Notes: generated by a model from the sequence alone, not told the origin. Counted from the stretch's first letter, positions 15,579 through 25,293 are shown. The stretch: 64,000 nucleotides of DNA from Opimibacter sp041746735 (GCA_041746735.1 JBGTGP010000032.1:124001-188000), one strand, 5' to 3'. Translations and numbers: made by a program.

Positions 15579-15628
15579 GGAGGTGAGGAGGTGAGGAGGT
15601 GAGAAGTGAGTGGTGAGTAGTGAGTGGG
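15571..15628. repeat. satellite array GGTGAGGA then GTGAGTR
   Basis: Four copies of an 8-base unit (AGGTGAGG) pass into 7-base GTGAGTR units. The array overlaps the stop codon of the preceding gene and runs into a REP-like element. Confidence 0.85.
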
Positions 15629-15681
15629 GTGCTTCGACCCGCTTGACACATCCTCGTGCTACAGCTCAGCAACCGTGATGA
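15629..15681 (+). repeat. REP-like element, copy 2
   Basis: Same ~53-base element as at 6153, starting GTGCTTCGACCCG and ending CAACCGTGATGA. It is preceded by GTGAGTR satellite. Confidence 0.85.
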
Positions 15682-15701
15682 GTGGTTGAGAAGTTTAGTG
15701 T

Positions 15702-15745
15702 TTATTTGAAATGGTAGCCCAATCGATTAGGGCATGATCATGTCG
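15702..15745 (-). repeat. palindromic dispersed repeat, copy A
   Basis: Read on the minus strand: CGACATGATCATG, then CCCTAATCGATTGGGCTACC, then ATTTCAAATA. Related copies lie at 29059 and 60890. The core CCCTAATCGATTGGG is nearly palindromic. Confidence 0.75.
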
Positions 15746-15763
15746 TACCCAAAGAAATCGATG

Positions 15764-15771
15764 TATACTTG
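15764..15771 (+). promoter_or_regulatory. -7-like box TATACTTG
   Basis: Seven of eight positions match TAnnTTTG, 17 bases before the ATG at 15789. Confidence 0.3.
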
Positions 15772-15788
15772 TTTCGAAATTGAATACT

Positions 15789-16925
15789 ATGAAAAAGATT
15801 CTGGTCATCGGTGCCGGAATGGTGGGCAGTGCGATGGCGATTGACATGGCATCCCGACACCGGGTCACGCTGGCGGATATCAACCGGCAGCGACTTGAAG
15901 TCATCAAAGCCAAATGTCCGCATCTGGATATTGCAGAACTGAATGTACGTGAGCCGGGTGCTATTCAGGCGACGGTCTCTCCATTTGATCTGGTGATCTG
16001 TGCTGTACCTGGATTTCTGGGATTCGAAACGCTCCGGCAGATCATCGAAGCCCGAAAAGATGTCGTGGATATTTCCTTTTTTCCGGAGGATGCACTTGTC
16101 CTTGACTCGCTGGCCAAAACGAATCAGGTCACGGCCATCGTGGATTGCGGTGTTGCACCGGGCATGGACAATATCATTTTGGGGTATTACAACGAAAGGA
16201 TGAAACTCGATAGTTTTGAATGCCTGGTTGGAGGATTGCCCAAAGTCAAGCAATGGCCTTTTAATTACAAAGCGCCGTTTTCACCCATTGATGTGATCGA
16301 AGAGTACACGCGTCCTGCGCGCTATGTGGAGCATGGCCAAATCATCACCCGGGAGCCGCTGACGGATTGTGAGTATGTCGAGTTTGAACACGTAGGTACG
16401 CTCGAGTCTTTCAATACGGATGGGCTGAGATCGATCCTCAGGACGATGTCGCATATACCGTATATGAAAGAAAAGACCCTTCGGTATCCCGGTCATGTGG
16501 AGTATATCCGGGTGTTGAAAGAGGCTGGATTTTTCGATCCGCGTCAGATCTATATAGGCGGTGCTGAGATTTCCGCTTTGGAGTTTACCAGCAGGATTCT
16601 CTTTGACGCCTGGCGTCTGGGAGATAAGGAGGAGGAGATGACGGTGATGCGGGTCACGCTCAAGGGTACGGCGGATGATGGGCATCGGCACACCATCGTA
16701 TACAATCTGTATGATACTTATAATCCTGAAACGCAGACTTCTTCTATGGCCCGGACGACAGGCTATACGGCGACGGCTGCTGCCCATCTGATCCTGGAAG
16801 GATTATTTGTAGATAAAGGTGTCTTTCCTCCCGAGCTGGTCGGACGGCATGAAGAATGTTTCAGATATATTCTAGGATATCTGGAGGAGAGAGAGGTGAG
16901 ATATGTGAAGCATGTTGAAAGTTGA
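15789..16925 (+). CDS. saccharopine dehydrogenase-family oxidoreductase
   Basis: 378 residues from the ATG at 15789; a TTG nine bases earlier is the only longer option. A Rossmann NAD(P) motif opens the protein (ILVIGAGMVGSAMA, GxGxxG), followed by LADINRQRLEVI and AVPGFLGFETLRQIIEARKDVVDIS. The C-terminal domain has the Lys9-type features VDCGVAPGMDNII and RYPGHVEYIRVLKEAGFF. Family members oxidise saccharopine in lysine catabolism or act in related dehydrogenations such as carboxyspermidine synthesis; the exact substrate cannot be decided from sequence. There is no lysine-catabolism gene next to it. Confidence 0.87.
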   Translation: MKKILVIGAGMVGSAMAIDMASRHRVTLADINRQRLEVIKAKCPHLDIAELNVREPGAIQATVSPFDLVICAVPGFLGFETLRQIIEARKDVVDISFFPEDALVLDSLAKTNQVTAIVDCGVAPGMDNIILGYYNERMKLDSFECLVGGLPKVKQWPFNYKAPFSPIDVIEEYTRPARYVEHGQIITREPLTDCEYVEFEHVGTLESFNTDGLRSILRTMSHIPYMKEKTLRYPGHVEYIRVLKEAGFFDPRQIYIGGAEISALEFTSRILFDAWRLGDKEEEMTVMRVTLKGTADDGHRHTIVYNLYDTYNPETQTSSMARTTGYTATAAAHLILEGLFVDKGVFPPELVGRHEECFRYILGYLEEREVRYVKHVES

Positions 16926-17035
16926 AATCCACGTACCCATCTATCTGTCTAGGAAGTCAGGTCAGAAGAAGTCTTGAGTGCATTAGTATTTTATGTTCCT
17001 GCGAATCTTCTTTGAAGACTTCAATCCACCCCTCA

Positions 17036-18571
17036 TTATATAATGGTCCATTTTCTGATTAAAATCAGGTTTCTGCCAGGGACCATCAGCCGGGTGATAT
17101 ATGACCCCGCCGGCCATCCCGATACATCGATACAATGTTTAGACCCATCGAGCCTGCCACGATGCATTTCTACACCCTGTAGAGTATAGATCGTGATCAT
17201 GGCGCCTGATGGTACCTCGCGGCTCACCTCTAATGTAACTTCATCTCTGGCCGGATTGGGATACACCACCATCTTTTCGACTTGTAGCCGGATAGAATCT
17301 TCAATGGCCGTGGTAGTGCAGATCGTGTCGATGCAGCCGTCGGGCATGACTTTGAGCAACAGACCTTCATAGACATTTGCGCTTCTGTAAGTATAGCCCA
17401 CAGCATATATGCTGCCGCTTTCTGACTCGGCTATGCCTTCCATGACATTGAGAGATTGTCCGTTGGGGAGGGCGATGCCTGTGTCTCTCACTTCCCAAAG
17501 TATTTCGCCATTTGTAATATCGATTTTCATGATTCTTGCTGCATTAAACTGCACACTTGAATCGACATTTTGGCCCGTTACAAGCAGATGATCATCTGCC
17601 GAGAATATCATGTCGTCTAACCCGGTAAATTGACTGTCAGGAAATCCATATTGCTTTCTCCACACAATATTAAAATCGCTGTCTCTCCTCACGATCTGCC
17701 CCCCGGTCAAAGGTCCGAAATTGGTTTCCTCTCCTATTGTATTTGTGGTATAGATATAATCGTTTTCATATTTCAACAGTGTGCCGCTCCATCCTTCATG
17801 ACTGGTCACCTCCTCCCTCCAGTCGCGCACGATGGCTCCACTGGTGTCGATATGCATAAAGCGGATCCAGTAGCGGGTGTCGTTTTTGATCGTAGGTGTA
17901 GGGTCGTGTTCTTCAGATATCATTATCGTGAGGCCCATATTCTCGTGGATTATGGCAAAAGCGCCTTCTTGCCTTGAAGGAATGCCATAAGTTTTATGCC
18001 AGATCTCATTGCCTGCAGAATCAATTTTCTGAACAAACGCATCAAGATCATAGTTTTGAGTTTGTACTGTACCAATTATATAATAACTGTAGTTATATTC
18101 AAGAATATCGTTTACGATCATAAATAAATAATCACTATGGTAATTCTGAAAGAAGGTTATTTCGCCTTCTTTTTCAAGCTCAACTATAAAGAGATCATCT
18201 TTTGCAAAGAAATGCCCCGCAAATAGTAATCTGCCTGACGAACTACATATAACCGGATCCCGCCCATCAAGTAAGGCATGATCCTTTTGTGCCGGGTCCC
18301 TAAAAAAATGAACCCGACCAATTTCGCCAAGAGTATCCGTTACAAGAAGAAAGAAACCGCTTAATCCTGATGAATCTATTCCTATTTCTCCTGTAATTAT
18401 GAGTGAATCACCGAAAGCTTGAACATTGCGCAATATGGTTCCTAAATTGTCGAAATAGAATCGTTTATTAAGTCCTATGGATTGCGCATGTATAGACTGC
18501 ATAGTTATGGGGTTGCTTGCATACAAAAGCAACCCCATAACTATAACTCTATAGAATTGATTATACCACAT
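17036..18571 (-). CDS. T9SS-exported beta-propeller-like protein, paralogue 1
   Basis: About 511 residues from the ATG at 18571; a TTG six bases earlier is also in frame. A signal peptide ends near SIHAQS. The body has repeated strands of the form DSLIITGEIG, DDLFIVELEKEG, DHLLVTGQ, YAVGYTY with W/Y and Gly turns, like lysine/tryptophan-poor beta-propellers of the delta-60/SBBP kind. The C-terminal ~80 residues are a T9SS sorting domain (VVYPNPARDEVTLEV, IYTLQGVE, WPAGSYITRLMV). It is clearly paralogous to the gene at 19133-20677, with long identical stretches. It starts two bases after the stop of the truncated gene upstream. Function unknown; an extracellular or surface location is likely. 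Confidence 0.8.
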   Translation of the reverse strand: MWYNQFYRVIVMGLLLYASNPITMQSIHAQSIGLNKRFYFDNLGTILRNVQAFGDSLIITGEIGIDSSGLSGFFLLVTDTLGEIGRVHFFRDPAQKDHALLDGRDPVICSSSGRLLFAGHFFAKDDLFIVELEKEGEITFFQNYHSDYLFMIVNDILEYNYSYYIIGTVQTQNYDLDAFVQKIDSAGNEIWHKTYGIPSRQEGAFAIIHENMGLTIMISEEHDPTPTIKNDTRYWIRFMHIDTSGAIVRDWREEVTSHEGWSGTLLKYENDYIYTTNTIGEETNFGPLTGGQIVRRDSDFNIVWRKQYGFPDSQFTGLDDMIFSADDHLLVTGQNVDSSVQFNAARIMKIDITNGEILWEVRDTGIALPNGQSLNVMEGIAESESGSIYAVGYTYRSANVYEGLLLKVMPDGCIDTICTTTAIEDSIRLQVEKMVVYPNPARDEVTLEVSREVPSGAMITIYTLQGVEMHRGRLDGSKHCIDVSGWPAGSYITRLMVPGRNLILIRKWTII

Positions 18572-18573
18572 GG

Positions 18574-19140
18574 TCAATGATGTAGCTTTATCAATTTGCC
18601 CGTCATTATTTTCCCATTATGGCTCATGGCTATTACCATATATAGGCCATTATCCCATTCAGTTACGGGTATGGTAAGCCCGGAGATCGGCATGTCGCTA
18701 TACCGGGCTACTGCCTGTCCGTATATGTTATAGACATATAATAGTTCAGGTTGAAATTGATCTTCATCCCATTCAATGCTGACAAAATCTCCCGCAGGGT
18801 TGGGGAAGATTTTCAAGTGTTCAGGCTTAACACCAAGCAGATCATCCTCCTCTTGCGCTTCCTCATCGCTTCTGAATTTGATCTGCGGACCAGCATAATA
18901 CGGCAGTGGGATATATTCACGGAAGTGAACCAGTACAGCCCTCGCTACACCCGACGACATGCCGACATTGGTATAGGCGATATAGCGCAGCCAGGAGCAC
19001 CTGATAAAATTCTTTTCCTCACGCTGCCCCCATCCCCTGTGTTGCCCTCTCGCGCATCCTGGTGCATGCAAACCCCGGGGCGAGCTAAACGCATCCTTGC
19101 CTGCTGCCACTTTCCATTCCTGCTGCTGTGTGTTATTCAA
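18574..19140 (-). pseudogene. truncated C-terminal copy of the giant metalloprotease gene
   Basis: The last ~140 residues (SWLRYIAYTNVGMSSGVAR..., PLPYYAGPQIKFRSDEE, then a T9SS domain with IFPNPAGDFVSIEW) match the C-terminus of the large gene at 20674-25293. Homology stops sharply at 18998: both copies read CCAGGAGC up to that point, then diverge. The first ~47 codons (NNTQQQEWKVAAGKDAFSS...) have no resemblance to any part of the large protein, lack a signal peptide, and start only at a TTG that overlaps the preceding stop. It is best read as a remnant of a duplicated gene; it may still be translated by coupling. Confidence 0.8.
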
Positions 19141-20677
19141 GCTTTATCATTTTTTTAACCAGCGATGTGTTGCTGCCAGGGACCATCAGCCAGACGATAT
19201 ATGACCCCGCCGGCCATACAGATACGTCAAGGCGATGCTTTGTGTCTGTCAGCCTCCCTCGATACATTTCTACACCCTTCAGATTATAGACCATGAGCAT
19301 GGCATCAGGCGGGATATCCCGGCTCACTTCGATAGTGATCTCATCACGTGCGGGATTTGGATAGAGTACCATTTTTTCTTCCTGCAACCGGATATAGTCT
19401 TCAATAGCGGTAGTGGTGAAGAGGGTGTCGATACAACCATCGGGGGTGACTTTGAGCAACAGGCCCTCGTAGACATTCGCGCGTCTGTATGTATACCCTA
19501 CAGCGTATATGCTACCACTTTCCGACTCGGCTATGCCCTCTAACCTGTTGCTTGAGCCAAGAGCAGGGTGCCATATCCCGGTATCACGGACCTCACAGAG
19601 CAGCTTTCCATCCAGACCGACACGCATCACTCTGGCCCAGGAGAATCCAAGATCAGTGTCAAAAATATTTCCGGCTACCAGCAAACAGGAGCTATCAGCG
19701 GATAAGGTCATATCACCCAATTGGTTGTGATGATTATCAGGCTGTCCAAAGGGCTTTCTCCAGATTACATTAAAATTACTATCTCTTCTGACAATCTGTC
19801 CGCCAACCAAAGGTCCGAAATTGGTTTCTTCCCCAATGGTATTGGTTGTGTATATATAGTCATTTTCATATTTCAACAGTGTGCCGCTCCATCCTTCATA
19901 GCCCGTCACCTCCTCCCTCCAGTCGCGCACGATGGCCCCACTGGTGTCGATATGCATAAAGCGGATCCAGTAGCGGGTGTCGTTTTTGATGGTGGGTGTA
20001 GGATCATACGACTCCGAGATCATCACGGTCAGTCCGGCGTCTTCGATTATAGCCGCACGGCCTGTTTCGTGACGGGATGGTACACCATAGGTTTTCTCCC
20101 ATATCTTGTTACCTTCATGGTCTACCTTCTGGATGAAAACATCCAGGTCGTAGTTTTGGGTTTGGACCACGCCTGTGATATAGTACATGCCGTCATATTC
20201 TGTGACATTTTGTACATACATGGTTAGATAATCGCTGATATACTCGCGATACCAGAGCGGGTCGAGAGAAGGTGTAAGCTCCATAATGAAAAGATCATCA
20301 CGGGCTAAAAACACGCCGGCAAGCAAGATATTACCAGTCTGATTAATAATGACAGGCTCCCGGCCATCATGGAGCTGATGATCCTCCAGGGCAGGATCAC
20401 GGAAAAACCGGATATTTCCTATTTTGCCTAATGTATCTGTTCGTAGCACAAAGTAACCCGATAATCCCAAAGAATCCCTTCCGATCTCACCGGTAATCAG
20501 CAGACTGTCACCATACGCCATTATATTTCTAAGGATCGTAGATCGCTGCTCCAGGTATATCCTGGTATTGAATCCTGAAGATTGAGCCATTATATTATAA
20601 ATAGTACTGCATCCGATGATCAGGCAAACCGGATACAGTACTATTTTTCTTGTCGGGGATGTGTTTTTATATTTCAA
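19133..20677 (-). CDS. T9SS-exported beta-propeller-like protein, paralogue 2
   Basis: 514 residues. The only usable start is a TTG at 20677 that overlaps the TGA of the large upstream gene (TTGA), implying coupled translation; the first Met is residue 30, too late for a full signal peptide. A hydrophobic signal region (IVLYPVCLIIGCSTIYNIMAQ) is followed by the same strand pattern as its paralogue (DSLLITGEIG, DDLFIMEL, YYITGVVQTQNYDLDVF, IYAVGYTYRRANVYEGL) and a T9SS domain (VLYPNPARDEITIEV, WPAGSYIVWLMV, KKMIKLE). It probably acts at the cell surface with the metalloprotease encoded just before it; that link is inferred from gene order in both copies. Confidence 0.8.
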   Translation of the reverse strand: MKYKNTSPTRKIVLYPVCLIIGCSTIYNIMAQSSGFNTRIYLEQRSTILRNIMAYGDSLLITGEIGRDSLGLSGYFVLRTDTLGKIGNIRFFRDPALEDHQLHDGREPVIINQTGNILLAGVFLARDDLFIMELTPSLDPLWYREYISDYLTMYVQNVTEYDGMYYITGVVQTQNYDLDVFIQKVDHEGNKIWEKTYGVPSRHETGRAAIIEDAGLTVMISESYDPTPTIKNDTRYWIRFMHIDTSGAIVRDWREEVTGYEGWSGTLLKYENDYIYTTNTIGEETNFGPLVGGQIVRRDSNFNVIWRKPFGQPDNHHNQLGDMTLSADSSCLLVAGNIFDTDLGFSWARVMRVGLDGKLLCEVRDTGIWHPALGSSNRLEGIAESESGSIYAVGYTYRRANVYEGLLLKVTPDGCIDTLFTTTAIEDYIRLQEEKMVLYPNPARDEITIEVSRDIPPDAMLMVYNLKGVEMYRGRLTDTKHRLDVSVWPAGSYIVWLMVPGSNTSLVKKMIKLE

Positions 20678-23600
20678 TTTTTTAAGATTAGCACTTTGCC
20701 GGTTTGCATTTGGCCTGATCCATCATTAGAGACGATCAAATAAATGCCATTTGGCCAGTCTGTTGCTTCAAATGTCACAGATTGCCCAAAGATCTCATCC
20801 AGGCTCTCAATTCTGAGACCATAAGCGTTTATAACATCTATGCGATAGGGTTGGTACAAATCTCCATCCCATTCTACATGGATACGATCAGAGGCAGGAT
20901 TTGGGTAGATTTTCAGGTGCGCCTGATCAAATGTAAACTTGTTTTCATCGTCATGCTCATCATCATCGCTCCTGAATTTGATCTGCGGACCGGCATAATA
21001 TGGCAGCGGGATATATTCGCGGAAGTGCGCTAATACAGCCCTTGCCACGCCTGACGACATACCGTCATTGGTATAGGCAATATATCGCAGCCAGGAGCGG
21101 TCCAGTGTCGTGAGCGAGTCAATCTCTGTGGTGTCGAGCAGAGTATAGATACCGGTCATGCGGTCTATATCCATCTCCTGGGCCGGTGTCAGTAGCCTCC
21201 TGAGCGAGATGGTCTCCAGGACATCGAGCGCGCTTGTATAATCACCCCGATAGGCATATTCCCCGGCGATCATCAGCTCGGCGCCGTAGGTGTCGAGGTG
21301 GCCCATCCAGGAGATGAGTGTGTCGAGATGATACGTGAGGGTATCGATCATGATATGCGTGACGACATCGTAGGCGGCCCTTGAGGCAGCCTTCCTGTAG
21401 TAGAGCGCTTTTGAGCGGGTGGTATCAATTTCCGCCTGGTCTTCCAGATCTACCGCGTCGAGGTAGTCCTCAAGATAATCCCCGTATAAGCTGATGTAAT
21501 CGGTGTAATCATCCTTGATATCGGCAATATTTCCAATACATGACGGAGCGCAATACTCGATAGCACAAGTGTTGTCAAGTCCTTGAAAATCCGTAATCCC
21601 AAGTGAAAAAGGATCATCACGCGGCTCTTCATTCTGGCCAAGCGGATAATACCAGTATGAAATATCTCCTCCCCCATAGTTCATAACATCATGAGCTGTA
21701 TAGGCAAACTCATTGCCGGCAGAGATGTTGAATCCATCGATGGATCCAGGCGTTTGAAAAGGATGTATCAGGTCTGACCAATAAGAATCCGGTATATGAA
21801 AGTCATACCCGTGTGCTGGAGTATCTTCACAGGTATTGCAAAAGTACGTCAGGCCACGCTCTATATCAAATGTAATATCGGCGCTGACCCCAAACGCCTG
21901 GTTGGCCGTCTCGATGCCGATAAAGGTATTGCGGCGTATCTCGTTGTCAAAGCCGCCCAGGGCATTTGTCAGGATGCCGATGGGCACTACGTCTGATTCG
22001 TCATCCACGAGCTCGAAGGTATTCTCCTGCAGGACAAACCCGTTGTGGTCAAAGTGCAGCTCCACGCCGATCTGGCCATAGGTGAAATCCGTATCCGGCA
22101 CGTCGCCCATGTTGATCTTGTTAAACAGGATCGTGCCACCTGTTGTATTAATGCTGGTGATATTCCTGAAACAATTGTCAAACTCGGCGTTAAAGATGCT
22201 GTAGGGTTGTGTCCTGTCTTTGGTTAATACGTAAATAGCATGGCCCAGCCCGGTAAATGTCGTTGGGCTGGCTACAACACATGGATGCTCGCATGGCATT
22301 GATGCTGAGCCGGCATGTGAGGCAAAAACACCAAAGCCGGAGCTGACGGAATAAATGCCAATACCAAAATCCGAAATAGCGGATGGGTTGACCGGTAATT
22401 TATTATTCTGAAAGCTACACGCGGTAAAGCGCATGCCGTCAGCACCGCGCAGTGAAACGAATGCATAGAATTGATCTGAGATGAAATATCCAGAGTTTGT
22501 GATAAAAGTGCATCCTGTAAAAGAACCTAATGAGGGTCGTGGTTGGCCTGAGAAAGAATCAAAATTCTGATAAGGTCCGAAATCTATGGCAACAGTATTG
22601 TTCTGGAATATGGTGCCTTCACTTGTGACCATGCCTCCCGTTGTCGCATCTCCATCCGGTCCATAGTTGCGAATGGCGATCCGGGCATTTCTGATTGCTG
22701 CACCGTATCTTGTAACTAGCCTGCCTTGTTGCAGGCCATTGAACCCACTGGAGTAGGGATCCGTTTGCTGGCTCAAAGCAGGATCACCTTCCACAAAGAT
22801 GCCCAACCAGGTCATTTGACCATACGATAGGAGCTTGCCTGATATGTCGGCAAATGCCCCAGCCTCTATGATGAGGGCGCCGTCCTGGCAAAACCGCAAG
22901 ATGGCATCCTCCTCAATCACCAGGCTGTATCCTCTCTTGACAGTGACGGTTTGGAAGCGGCCGCTATTGGGAAGGTTTCCGGCATGCCAGGTTGTGCTTG
23001 AATTGATCACGACATCAATACAACAATCACCGGTTGTATTTTCGATCAGGACCTGGAGAGTGGTAGAGGATGTATTGCCACAGGCGTCAGTGACCGTATG
23101 TGTGGCTATATACATACCCGGTGCGTCATATATATGTACGGGGTCTTCTTCATCGGAGTCATTTGTGTCACCAAAATCCCAGTGATGTTCGATCACCCCG
23201 TCAGTTTGGTTGGGGGTGAATTCGACAGATTTGCATTCTTCGACATATATATAGGAGAAGGAAGGGTCAAGGCACGAGGTGGTGATTACGATATTGTCGA
23301 TAAAAAATTGACTTTGGCTTTGGCTTTGACTTCTTTGGGGGAATATGGTAATATAGTAAATCGGCGTATTGAGTTGCAGGTTGTTTGTCCACAGGATTTC
23401 TGATTGTGTCTGAAGTCCGGCATTGGCTAAGCAAGGACCTCCACCTGTAAAGGTATTTGAAATCTCAATCTCATCAATGCAGATGGGCGTATAAACATAA
23501 CCATCACATATTGTCGGGAGACAATCGAGACTAATCCGGTTATGGATAAAATTGCAGGGGGGAAATTCGCTGCCATGTATGACGAGAGAAGACGCATTAT

Positions 23601-25293
23601 CCTTACTTGCTGCGTCCAGCCTGATTGTCATTGTGCACCCCGGGAGTATTGGCTCACTCAGCTTTAGAGAAATTCCTTCGTGAATAATGTCATTGCCTAC
23701 AAAATGAAGATATTTGTTGGAAGATCCTTCTTGACAGATGTCAGGCGAGTTTTCAATATTGCCGCTAAAGGTCCAATACGCCGCGTCGCTTAATTCCATA
23801 ATCAGTCCGGGAAAATATGTATTGCCTGCAGTGTTTGGAAATTGTTCAAACCCATTGACACATATCAGGTTTTCACATGGATCAATGGTTTCACAATCAA
23901 AGCAAGGCATAACAAAGACTTCGAATGTGGCGGAGGCCAGCCTGCAGTCACATCCTTTGATTGTATATGTCACCGTATATCGGCCGGGTGTGGTGGAGTA
24001 TAATGTGAATTCATTACCTGTCAGTGAAGCGCTCATGCCGGATGATGCCTGACAATGCGTAATTTCCAGTTCGTCGGTATTGGTATAATCATTGCACAGC
24101 ACCCGGTCATATTCCAGCATAAAAGTCTCACCCGAGCAAACTTTGAAGACAGGATCACAACAAGGTGGGTTATACCAGGTTTGGGTTAGGGTTACAAATT
24201 TTTCGGAAGCAGTCGCAAAGCAGTTATTGCAATCTGCCATTTTATACCCTATCAGGCATAATATTTCTTTCTCCGCGGTTGTGATTTGCCTTCTCACACT
24301 TGAGGGTCCTGCCGGAATGGTGGACTGCATGACATAATCGGCATCCTGCTCATTGCAATACGGATCCAGATGGCTCAGCACCTTTGGCCCCGGAACTCCT
24401 GAAGTGAGAGGCGCTAACCCGGGACCGACAACGAAGTCCAACCCGGATACTAAATCGCAGCTATTCTCTGATGCCTCAATAAAGTCAGAAAGTTCAGGAA
24501 ATGTTGTGTTGTTGAGCTCCCAGCAGCTTTGTGCGCAATCACCGGTCAGCAGTGGTGTGAGGTCGCTGCTATCACCTTCGGGATCATAGTATGTCGTGGT
24601 GTTTAGCAGCTGGTCCCACAAGCTGAAAAAACCAGATGCTGCCGTGCCATCATCGAGCATACGAGAGGCAAAGCCAAGAATATGCAATGCTTCATGAAGT
24701 ATCACAGAATAAAGATCTATATCATTTGCTCCAGGAGTAGTATTAAGGTCAGTATGCCAATTTTCAAAGGAAGGATTCAGGGCCAGACGTCCATCTATTG
24801 AGGTGTTGGAAGCAAGGCCGCCATTCAATTTAAGATAGATGCTGCTTAATCTCACTGCATCGCATGCTAGCTGAGAAACAATATAATATAATGGACTGGC
24901 CGCTGCGAGTACATCCGCAGATAGATTTAGGTCATACAATAGGGCTATGGCCACGGGTGCGGATAATGCAATGTCACCACAACCGGATTCATTATACCTT
25001 ACATCTATCAGATCGGACAAGTCTTCAAACACCTGGCAAATAGTGCCTATCAGGCTGGGATCAACGCCATAAACGTCCAGTATATAATGACCACAAATGC
25101 TCCGTGACCCACTGCTTCCGGATAGTGCAAGCTCGTGCAGATCATAGCTGTTTCCAAATCGGTCATATACTATGGAATCCGGGTTCGTGCCGGAGGCCTG
25201 ATGGGGTGGAAAGACACCGCAAAATTCAATAGTCTGCCCTGTTATTTGTTGGGCACACAGAAGCATCAGTTGCAGCATACAGAGCAACTTCAT
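20674..25293 (-). CDS. giant secreted metalloprotease-like protein with PKD, beta-helix and T9SS domains
   Basis: 1,539 residues from the ATG at 25293, chosen because it begins a clean signal peptide (MKLLCMLQLMLLCAQQITG-Q); an upstream ATG at 25383 would add 30 polar residues. Domains in order: a zinc-protease-like domain with HEALHILGF (H200, E201, H204), like Bacteroidota matrixin/PA-type secreted proteases; Cys-rich Ig-like regions; a PKD domain (HHWDFGDTND...VHIYDAPGMYIATHTV); a right-handed parallel beta-helix (many short strands with N/G turns, EGTIFQNNTVAIDF, FTACSFQNNKLP); a helical stretch (YGDYLEDYLDAVDLEDQAEID); and a T9SS sorting domain (IYPNPASDRIHVEW). Likely exported to the surface, where it would bind and perhaps cleave a large substrate. 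The third zinc ligand was not identified, so activity is unproven. Confidence 0.8.
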   Translation of the reverse strand: MKLLCMLQLMLLCAQQITGQTIEFCGVFPPHQASGTNPDSIVYDRFGNSYDLHELALSGSSGSRSICGHYILDVYGVDPSLIGTICQVFEDLSDLIDVRYNESGCGDIALSAPVAIALLYDLNLSADVLAAASPLYYIVSQLACDAVRLSSIYLKLNGGLASNTSIDGRLALNPSFENWHTDLNTTPGANDIDLYSVILHEALHILGFASRMLDDGTAASGFFSLWDQLLNTTTYYDPEGDSSDLTPLLTGDCAQSCWELNNTTFPELSDFIEASENSCDLVSGLDFVVGPGLAPLTSGVPGPKVLSHLDPYCNEQDADYVMQSTIPAGPSSVRRQITTAEKEILCLIGYKMADCNNCFATASEKFVTLTQTWYNPPCCDPVFKVCSGETFMLEYDRVLCNDYTNTDELEITHCQASSGMSASLTGNEFTLYSTTPGRYTVTYTIKGCDCRLASATFEVFVMPCFDCETIDPCENLICVNGFEQFPNTAGNTYFPGLIMELSDAAYWTFSGNIENSPDICQEGSSNKYLHFVGNDIIHEGISLKLSEPILPGCTMTIRLDAASKDNASSLVIHGSEFPPCNFIHNRISLDCLPTICDGYVYTPICIDEIEISNTFTGGGPCLANAGLQTQSEILWTNNLQLNTPIYYITIFPQRSQSQSQSQFFIDNIVITTSCLDPSFSYIYVEECKSVEFTPNQTDGVIEHHWDFGDTNDSDEEDPVHIYDAPGMYIATHTVTDACGNTSSTTLQVLIENTTGDCCIDVVINSSTTWHAGNLPNSGRFQTVTVKRGYSLVIEEDAILRFCQDGALIIEAGAFADISGKLLSYGQMTWLGIFVEGDPALSQQTDPYSSGFNGLQQGRLVTRYGAAIRNARIAIRNYGPDGDATTGGMVTSEGTIFQNNTVAIDFGPYQNFDSFSGQPRPSLGSFTGCTFITNSGYFISDQFYAFVSLRGADGMRFTACSFQNNKLPVNPSAISDFGIGIYSVSSGFGVFASHAGSASMPCEHPCVVASPTTFTGLGHAIYVLTKDRTQPYSIFNAEFDNCFRNITSINTTGGTILFNKINMGDVPDTDFTYGQIGVELHFDHNGFVLQENTFELVDDESDVVPIGILTNALGGFDNEIRRNTFIGIETANQAFGVSADITFDIERGLTYFCNTCEDTPAHGYDFHIPDSYWSDLIHPFQTPGSIDGFNISAGNEFAYTAHDVMNYGGGDISYWYYPLGQNEEPRDDPFSLGITDFQGLDNTCAIEYCAPSCIGNIADIKDDYTDYISLYGDYLEDYLDAVDLEDQAEIDTTRSKALYYRKAASRAAYDVVTHIMIDTLTYHLDTLISWMGHLDTYGAELMIAGEYAYRGDYTSALDVLETISLRRLLTPAQEMDIDRMTGIYTLLDTTEIDSLTTLDRSWLRYIAYTNDGMSSGVARAVLAHFREYIPLPYYAGPQIKFRSDDDEHDDENKFTFDQAHLKIYPNPASDRIHVEWDGDLYQPYRIDVINAYGLRIESLDEIFGQSVTFEATDWPNGIYLIVSNDGSGQMQTGKVLILKN

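Noticed and set aside
16967..17022. GAAGTCTT/AAGACTTC inverted pair between the dehydrogenase and cargo genes
   Set aside because: Only 8 bases of stem with a 39-base loop and no T run; not convincing as a terminator.
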